7,761 bases of DNA, taken from positions 6,399 through 14,159 of the forward strand of contig PMZX01000340.1 in assembly GCA_003170035.1 (NCBI GenBank), written 5' to 3'. This document shows, in pieces, positions 1 to 4,738 of this stretch (position 1 is its first letter; every line of letters starts with the position of its first letter). The translations under genes and the position numbers were made by a program. The stretch comes from Myxococcales bacterium (lineage in GTDB: Bacteria > Myxococcota_A > Polyangia > Fen-1088). The notes under the pieces were generated by a model. That model was not told where the DNA came from. It ran no database searches and worked only from the letters and a program-made list of their open reading frames with translations.

Positions 1-522
1 TTTTTCCTGCGCCGGCGCCAGGCGAAGAATCTCAACCCCATCATCAGCGCGATTACTCGAGACGGCTACGCGGTTGCGCAGGAGTACCTGCCCGAAGCCG
101 GCGCAGGTGAGAAGCGCCTGCTGCTGCTCGGGGGCGAACCCATCCGCGTGGGATCGCAGGTCGCGCTCTATCGGCGCCTGCCTTCGCCACACCTGCACCC
201 GCGCGGATCGGTCTCGGTCCCGCCCGTGGGCGAGCCTTCGGCGCTGCGCAGCCGTCGCTGTCGATTCGGGCCAGCCGAGCAGCGTCTGTGCGACCTTTTG
301 CGTCCCAAGTTGCTGGCCGACGGCCTGTATTTCGTCAGCGTGGACATTGCGGGCGACAAGATCCTGGAGCTGAACGTTTTCGCTCCTGGGGGCATCCACT
401 CGCTGCGCGAGATCTACCGCATCGACGTCGCGGCAGTCATCATCCGCGATCTGGAACGCCGGGCGCGCCTGCGGGCGGTGTATCGCGGAACGCTCGATCC
501 AGAAGCCGCGGGCGTGGCGTGA
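1..522 (+). CDS. GshB-like ATP-grasp protein, C-terminal part (5' end outside window)
   Basis: The reading frame is open from base 1 and ends at TGA 520-522, giving 173 visible residues; the N-terminal part lies upstream of the window. The piece resembles the C-terminal ATP-grasp half of prokaryotic glutathione synthetase, which joins gamma-glutamylcysteine and glycine using ATP in the cytosol. Visible family features are AQEYLPEAGAGEKR (residues 26-39), the following LLLLGGEPI strand, and the metal-binding stretch VDIAGDKILELNV with D115, E123 and N125, which match the Mg-ATP ligands of the family. The segment that is a glycine-rich mobile loop in E. coli GshB is here SVSVPPVGEPSA (residues 70-81), without the usual Gly-Gly run. 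The usual NVTSPTG is NVFAPGG. ATP-grasp ligase is secure; the exact substrate is not, so no symbol is given. A 101-bp gap separates it from the next gene. Confidence 0.8.
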   Translation, partial: FFLRRRQAKNLNPIISAITRDGYAVAQEYLPEAGAGEKRLLLLGGEPIRVGSQVALYRRLPSPHLHPRGSVSVPPVGEPSALRSRRCRFGPAEQRLCDLLRPKLLADGLYFVSVDIAGDKILELNVFAPGGIHSLREIYRIDVAAVIIRDLERRARLRAVYRGTLDPEAAGVA

Positions 523-613
523 TTCAGATAGCCGCTTACGGACAGTGACCCCTCGGACCACTTGAACGCAGGTAGCACGTCGAGACAAGATCCTGTAAGC
601 TAGGATGCAAAAC

Positions 614-617
614 GAGG
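614..617 (+). promoter_or_regulatory. Weak ribosome binding site supporting GTG start at 624
   Basis: GAGG lies 6 bases before the GTG at 624-626. The nearby ATG at 605 is in another frame, so it cannot start the GAF-GGDEF gene. The site is short, and it decides the start only because no other in-frame candidate with a better site is visible upstream. Confidence 0.4.
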
Positions 618-623
618 TTCCGC

Positions 624-1868
624 GTGACGGTTGGCGACAAGGAGACCAACGGCAACGTCGAGAACATTGCCGAGGCTGACGATCCCACCCGGGCCGCTGC
701 GCCCGAGGAGGAAGTCGATGAAGAGCCATCGATTCCCAATCCGCCGACTTCGCCTGGTCCCATTCTGACCCTCTCACCGGAGGAGATCGGCCGCTTCTTT
801 TTCCGCGCTCGACGGGATCAGGACACCGAGCGCTGGGACGTGCGCCTTGACGCCGCTTTGCGCGAGATCCTCGAACGCGCCAACGACTTCGTGCCCTCCG
901 AATCGGGCGGCATCCTGCTCGACGATCCGCGTGCCAAGCTGGCCGGGATCCGAACCCCGCGGCTGACGTTCATCGCCACCTTTGGCCCGGGTACGGCACA
1001 GTTGTTGGGCAAACGTGTCCCGAGCGATCGCGGTTTCGTCGGACAGGTTTACCGCTCGGGAACACCGTTTCGTAGCGACGACCTGTCGTCTGATGACCCC
1101 TTGTCGATCGCGATGCCGGTGCGTGGTCCGGGCCGGCCCATCGCCTCGGTGATTGGGATGCCGGTGATCGTGGGCGAATCGATTTGCGGTGTCTTGCAAC
1201 TCATCAACCGGCGCTCGGGCGGTCCCTACAGCGCGCGCGACAATGAGCTTCTGCGCATCTTCGCGGCTTACATGTCCTCGTCGATCCAGAACGCGCTGGA
1301 CGCCATCCACGCGCGCGCCCTGGCCCGCCTGGATCACCTGACCGGCCTGTTCAACAGCCGGTATTTCCACATTCGCTTGGAGGACGAGATCGCGCACGCT
1401 GACCACAACGCCACGGATCTGTCGTTGCTGTTCATCGACCTCGACTACTTCAAGGAAGTGAATGATCGCTACGGACACCTGGCCGGGAGCTGGACTCTGC
1501 GCGAGGTGGCGCGTCTTCTGTCCGAGAACGCGCCTCCCGCGGCTGTGTTGGCTCGCTATGGTGGAGATGAGTTCGTGGCCATCCTCCCTGGCAGCGACAT
1601 CCACCGCGCCGTGCAGACCGCCGAGGACTTGCGGCGGGTCATTGCCGAGGCGACCATCTTCGATGCTGAAGCGGACGGCGAGCAGACGGCGCAGCCCCTG
1701 CCCGGCGTTCGCGCTTCAATCGGCGTGGCGTCCTACCGCGAGCACTTGGCCCCCGGGGGCAACCAACGCCGGCGAGAGAATCTGCTCCTGCGCTTCGCTG
1801 ACGCGGCCATGTACCGGGCCAAGGCCAACGGCCGCAACCGCGTCGAGGTCGCCGAGGCGGAAGACTGA
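624..1868 (+). CDS. GAF-GGDEF nucleotide cyclase, candidate Hypr-type (3',3'-cGAMP or c-di-GMP synthase)
   Basis: The 414-residue protein has three parts: an acidic, proline-rich and probably disordered N-terminus (about 1-50), a GAF sensor domain (about 70-225, with GFVGQVYRSGTPF and CGVLQLINRRSGG) and a GGDEF domain (about 235-410). No signal peptide or membrane segment is seen, so it should be cytosolic. Catalytic features are intact: metal ligand D272 in FIDLDYF, N280 in EVND, and GGDEF at 313-317. The aspartate that contacts guanine in PleD (D344) is replaced by S289 in YGHLAGSWTL. That Asp-to-Ser change is the reported signature of Hypr GGDEF enzymes, which accept ATP as well as GTP and make cyclic GMP-AMP. 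The RxxD product-inhibition site is absent; the corresponding residues are PPAA (304-307). The GAF ligand is unknown. The GTG start has a weak GAGG site. The gene converges with the flgM-like gene. GGDEF identity is very secure; the product nucleotide is inferred. Confidence 0.92.
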   Translation: MTVGDKETNGNVENIAEADDPTRAAAPEEEVDEEPSIPNPPTSPGPILTLSPEEIGRFFFRARRDQDTERWDVRLDAALREILERANDFVPSESGGILLDDPRAKLAGIRTPRLTFIATFGPGTAQLLGKRVPSDRGFVGQVYRSGTPFRSDDLSSDDPLSIAMPVRGPGRPIASVIGMPVIVGESICGVLQLINRRSGGPYSARDNELLRIFAAYMSSSIQNALDAIHARALARLDHLTGLFNSRYFHIRLEDEIAHADHNATDLSLLFIDLDYFKEVNDRYGHLAGSWTLREVARLLSENAPPAAVLARYGGDEFVAILPGSDIHRAVQTAEDLRRVIAEATIFDAEADGEQTAQPLPGVRASIGVASYREHLAPGGNQRRRENLLLRFADAAMYRAKANGRNRVEVAEAED

Positions 1869-1890
1869 ATGGCGCCTGGAGAGGCAGCCG

Positions 1891-2100
1891 CTATCTTCGT
1901 TTCAGGGCCAGAACCAGGATCTTCAGCGCCAGCTTTTCCGGCTGGATCTGGTATCGCCCGGCTGCCACCATCTGCCGCAGCTCTTCAACTCTTGCCTGCC
2001 GGCTGATGTCAGCGCCCCGTGCCCCAATCGCCCGGGCAAAGTCCTTGCTCGAACCAGTGTGCAGCTGACCCCCGCTTGTGCGTGCCATACTCACACACAT
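1891..2100 (-). CDS. flgM: FlgM-like anti-sigma-28 factor
   Basis: This small minus-strand gene (69 aa from ATG 2100, or 65 aa from ATG 2088) has a C-terminal half typical of FlgM: RVEELRQMVAAGRYQIQPEK followed by LALKILVLAL (about 37-66). In the family this helical region binds sigma-28 and blocks its access to RNA polymerase until the flagellar hook-basal body is complete and FlgM is exported. The N-terminal half, largely disordered in known FlgM proteins, is short here, since enteric FlgM is nearly 100 aa. The gene lies directly downstream of the sigma-28 gene on the same strand, the expected partner, with a gap of 66-78 bp. Neither start has a good ribosome site. A sigma-28-like -10 overlaps the first ATG, so a transcript from it would favour the ATG at 2088. 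The assignment rests on the C-terminal motif plus context. Confidence 0.8.
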   Translation of the reverse strand: MCVSMARTSGGQLHTGSSKDFARAIGARGADISRQARVEELRQMVAAGRYQIQPEKLALKILVLALKRR

Positions 2101-2123
2101 CGGCCCCGCTCACGGAATCTTGA
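2097..2123 (-). promoter_or_regulatory. Candidate sigma-28 promoter for flgM
   Basis: Read on the minus strand, TCAAGATT (2123-2116) is followed by GCCGATGT (2104-2097). This matches the enterobacterial sigma-28 consensus TAAAGTTT-N11-GCCGATAA at 6 of 8 bases in each half with exactly the consensus spacing. It sits between the sigma-28 gene and flgM, where autoregulation is expected. The -10 overlaps the upstream flgM ATG (2100-2098). Transcription would begin near the second ATG (2088-2086), giving a leaderless or nearly leaderless message. This is a pattern match by eye; coincidence is possible. Confidence 0.45.
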
Positions 2124-2166
2124 GCCCGGTCTGGAGATGCTTCTAATTCGTTTTGGTTACGGATAG

Positions 2167-2931
2167 CTAGGCGGCTACCGAACCATCCAGGTCAGCCAGC
2201 GACTCGCGCAGGCGGCGGGTGGCCTCGCCATGGATCTGACAGACGCGCGACTCGGTGACTCCGAGTACGTGTCCGATCTCCTTCAGGTTCAGGTTCTCGC
2301 AGTAATAGAGCGAGAGGACTTGCTGCATCTTCTCCGGCAGATCATCGATGCCTGCCACCAGGCGTGCCAGTGTCTCGCGGTGGGCGGTCATCTCGAACGG
2401 GTCGGGCTGGCTTTCGTCGCGGGTGCGATCCAGAAAGTCAGGGCCGGCATCGTCGATCCCTACCACCGAGGAGCCGGAGAGTTTCTGTTGGCGTGTATAC
2501 AGCTCCTGCACGCTCAGTCCCAGCGTTTCGGCCACTTCCGTGTTGTCCGGCGCGCGGCCAAGCTGCGATTCCAGCTTGCGGGTCGCTTCCCGCAACTCGT
2601 TGGACAGCCGCCGCATGTCGCGCGAGAGGGTATCGCGTGAGCGCAGATCATCGAGCATGGCGCCGCGAATGCGGAATTCGGCAAAGGCCTCGAAGCGATC
2701 GACCCGCTTGGGATCGAACCGTTCCGCCGCTTCCATGAGCCCAATCACACCGGATGAAATCAGATCGTCCATTTCAACGTGGGCGGGAAGACGGCGCGCG
2801 AGACGTCGTGCCACTTTCTCGATGTAGGGAAAGAACTTCGCCGCGTATTCCCGGCGTCGCGCTGCCAGAACCTTGGCTGATGGCTTGCGTGCTGTTCGTC
2901 TCTTGGCTTTCTTGCGGCTGACCCTAGGCAT
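2167..2931 (-). CDS. fliA: Sigma-28 family RNA polymerase sigma factor (FliA/WhiG type)
   Basis: The 254-residue protein has the three-domain layout of group 3 sigma factors. Region 2 covers about 28-108 (HVEMDDLISSGVIGLMEAAERFD, then FAEFRIRGAMLDDLRSRD for -10 recognition and melting). Region 3 covers about 109-155 (LGRAPDNTEVAETLGLS). Region 4 covers about 187-246 (LPEKMQQVLSLYYCENLNLKEIG, then the helix-turn-helix GVTESRVCQIHGEATRRLR for -35 recognition). Such factors direct RNA polymerase to late flagellar and chemotaxis promoters. The first 26 residues are very rich in Lys and Arg. I chose ATG 2931 because it gives the usual family length; an in-frame GTG at 2982 would add 17 poorly conserved-looking residues, and neither start has a clear ribosome site. 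An FlgM-like gene follows directly, which supports FliA over WhiG or a sporulation role. No flagellar structural gene is in the window. Confidence 0.9.
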   Translation of the reverse strand: MPRVSRKKAKRRTARKPSAKVLAARRREYAAKFFPYIEKVARRLARRLPAHVEMDDLISSGVIGLMEAAERFDPKRVDRFEAFAEFRIRGAMLDDLRSRDTLSRDMRRLSNELREATRKLESQLGRAPDNTEVAETLGLSVQELYTRQQKLSGSSVVGIDDAGPDFLDRTRDESQPDPFEMTAHRETLARLVAGIDDLPEKMQQVLSLYYCENLNLKEIGHVLGVTESRVCQIHGEATRRLRESLADLDGSVAA

Positions 2932-3008
2932 GTTGGCCGACCAATGCAGCGACCGTGCCACCGACGAGGAAAACCTAACCACCGAGGATCACGGGTGTGC
3001 AGGGGACG

Positions 3009-3029
3009 GTGAGTCACCTGATCGTCAGG
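3009..3029. promoter_or_regulatory. Two abutting palindromes upstream of the sigma factor gene, possible operator
   Basis: GTGA-G-TCAC (3009-3017) runs directly into CCTGA-TCG-TCAGG (3017-3029), sharing one base. Both are perfect inverted repeats, and they lie about 80-100 bp upstream of the sigma gene start in the gap between it and the NtrC-type regulator gene. The position suits a regulator-binding site, but no binding protein is implied by the sequence. Short palindromes also arise by chance in GC-rich DNA. Confidence 0.25.
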
Positions 3030-3198
3030 GCAATGACGTTCGGATGAGCCCGGAACCGTCAACCGGGTGACAGTATGCGGTCTGCCGTGTCGGGTCCTCG
3101 CGTGCGGCGCATTGGCCACATCAAGGCTGACCGACCTTCCGGCGCCCTGACTTCCCTACCTGTGGGTTCACCAAGGTGGGATCTCGTTCTGATATGGG

Positions 3199-4509
3199 CT
3201 ATGCCACACTTCTTCGGCGTAGTTTCTCCACGAGGGTGGTGCGATTCATTCCCAGCAGCTCGGCTGCACGATTCTTGTTGCCGCCGGTTCTTTGCAGCGC
3301 CTGCTCGATCAGGCGGCTCTCGAGTTGGGCGAGGAGCAGGCGCAGGTCAAGGCCGTTCGGGGGCAGATCGACCAGGGAAGGTCCCAGCTTGCTGACGTCG
3401 GTGCGCAGACTCGCGGGCAGGTCATTGATGGTCACCGCTCGGTCCTTTGCCGCCGCCACCAGACGGTCCACTGCGATGCCCAGCTGGCGTACGTTCTCCG
3501 GCCAAGGACAGGCACCCATCCGGACCAGGACCTCGGGCGAAAACGGCGGCACGTTGCGGCCTCGGCGCGCGTTGGCTGCGCGCCGGAAATGGTCCACCAA
3601 GATCGGGATGTCCTCGGGCCGTTCGCGCAGAGGTGGAATCTCTATCGGGATGACGTTCAGCCGATAGTAGAGTTCCGCCAGGAATTGGCCGTCGCGTGCC
3701 ACCTGCTCCATGTTCTGGGTCGTGGCGGCCACGATTCGCAGGTTCCGTCCGGAAGACAGCGACAGGCTTCCCCATTCCTTCATCCCGCGCAACAAGACGA
3801 GCTGTGCCTCGCTCGACAACGCAGCGATGTCGTCGAGGAAAAGCGTGCCGTCGAGCGATGCCAGGATGTTGCCCACAGGCTCGGCGTCGGTGGAGCCGAA
3901 CGGCTCTGGCTCCGCAGCTATGCGGGGGCTGCTTCCTGGCCGGACCGTAACAAAAGGGCCCGCCCGGCGCGCGCCGCAGGCGTGGATGAGACGGGCGATG
4001 ACTTCCTTGCCGGTGCCTTCATCGCCGCGGACGAGCACGCTCGCGCCGGAATCGGCAGCCTGACCGATGCGCTCGAGGACCACCCGCATGGCCGGGTGCT
4101 CTCCGAGCAGGCACGCCCCGCTGGTCTTCTTGCCCAGGGTGCTGCTTGCTCGCTCTTGCAGCACGCGCCCAACGATCGCCACAGCCAGGTCATGGTGGCA
4201 GGGCCGAGGGAGAAACTCGCTGGCGCCTGCGCGAAAGGCTGCGACCACTTCAGCGACCGTACCCTGGCCGGCCATGGCCACGACCGGAGTCCACGGCTGG
4301 CAGGCCTGCGCCGTGCCTAGCACCTGCGCTCCGCCGTCGGGGAGATTCATGTCCACGATACAGATATCGAAAGCCTCTGCGCGCAGCCGGGCGCGGGCCG
4401 CCTCCGCAGTGGCAACCACAACGTTCTCGCCCTCCAGCGACGCGGCGACGTGCTGGAGGGCTGCCTGGCCGACGGAATCGGCGTCAACGAGAAGAAACCG
4501 GTTTCCCAT
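3199..4509 (-). CDS. Atypical NtrC-family regulator: degenerate receiver, AAA+ without GAFTGA, Fis-type HTH
   Basis: The 436-residue protein has the NtrC order: receiver (about 1-120), AAA+ domain (about 132-360) and Fis-type DNA-binding helix-turn-helix (about 395-433, GGNKNRAAELLGMNRTTLVEKLRRR). The likely phospho-acceptor D53 is present, but other receiver positions differ from NtrC: A10 for the acidic-pocket Asp, A80 for the switch Thr, R102 for the invariant Lys. The AAA+ domain keeps Walker A (GDEGTGKE, 162-169), but Walker B is FLDDI, with D227 for the catalytic Glu. The stretch between FVTV and GTLFLDD is about 7 residues shorter than in NtrC and has no GAFTGA, the loop that contacts sigma-54. 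One of two Arg-finger positions is Leu (L277); R283 remains. It is therefore probably a DNA-binding regulator not tied to sigma-54. It precedes the sigma-28 gene on the same strand by 267 bp, suggesting a motility role. ATG 4509 is preceded by AGGGG three bases upstream. Confidence 0.88.
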   Translation of the reverse strand: MGNRFLLVDADSVGQAALQHVAASLEGENVVVATAEAARARLRAEAFDICIVDMNLPDGGAQVLGTAQACQPWTPVVAMAGQGTVAEVVAAFRAGASEFLPRPCHHDLAVAIVGRVLQERASSTLGKKTSGACLLGEHPAMRVVLERIGQAADSGASVLVRGDEGTGKEVIARLIHACGARRAGPFVTVRPGSSPRIAAEPEPFGSTDAEPVGNILASLDGTLFLDDIAALSSEAQLVLLRGMKEWGSLSLSSGRNLRIVAATTQNMEQVARDGQFLAELYYRLNVIPIEIPPLRERPEDIPILVDHFRRAANARRGRNVPPFSPEVLVRMGACPWPENVRQLGIAVDRLVAAAKDRAVTINDLPASLRTDVSKLGPSLVDLPPNGLDLRLLLAQLESRLIEQALQRTGGNKNRAAELLGMNRTTLVEKLRRRSVA

Positions 4510-4738
4510 GCCCCTGTAAATCCATCGGCGGAAAGAACCCGAGGCTGAAGCGACGGACCACCATGTCAGCCGACGCTCTCAAGAGTGCATCGGCCGCGGA
4601 GAAAGCAACAGCGATTTGCGCGCGATGCGCTGCGTAGCAGCGCCTCGACGCCATCGCAAGACAAGCAACCGTGCCTTGACGGAGAGCGTTTGACGACGGA
4701 GATTTGCGCGGACCCAGACAGGGGAGCCAGGCGACCCG
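4510..4738. promoter_or_regulatory. Divergent intergenic region between the NtrC-type regulator and nuoEF
   Basis: This 229-bp gap must hold the start signals of both divergent genes unless nuoEF is expressed from elsewhere. Visible on the plus strand are two TTGACG hexamers (4676-4681 and 4690-4695), neither with a good -10 at normal spacing; the best is GAGATT at 4699-4704, 17 bp after the first, with 3 of 6 matches. GATTTGCGCG occurs twice (4613-4622 and 4701-4710). GGGGAG at 4721-4726 is a plausible but distant ribosome site for nuoEF (12 bases before the ATG). No sigma-54 or sigma-28 element and no coding region is convincing. Confidence 0.4.

Noticed and set aside
562..591. TTGAAC with CAAGAT 18 bp downstream as a sigma-70-type promoter for the GAF-GGDEF gene
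   Set aside because: Only 3 of 6 matches in the -10; not better than chance.
591..605. TCCT-N7-AGGA inverted repeat before the GAF-GGDEF gene
   Set aside because: Four-base arms are too short to call a terminator or operator, and no T-tract follows.
523..623. GEMM-I (cyclic dinucleotide) riboswitch near the candidate cGAMP synthase
   Set aside because: I looked by eye for the conserved GEMM core here and in the other gaps and did not see it; a covariance model search would be decisive.
774..1604. Long minus-strand open frame (276 codons) opposite the GAF-GGDEF gene
   Set aside because: Its translation has no recognisable domain and a Gln/Arg/His-rich composition typical of antisense frames in GC-rich DNA; the plus-strand frame has clear GAF and GGDEF domains.
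1869..1890. Bidirectional terminator between the convergent GAF-GGDEF and flgM genes
   Set aside because: The 22-bp gap has no clear stem-loop or T-tract on either strand.
2932..2982. Upstream GTG start for the sigma factor (adds 17 residues)
   Set aside because: No ribosome site, and the extra residues do not look like sigma factor sequence; ATG 2931 gives the normal family length. It cannot be fully excluded.
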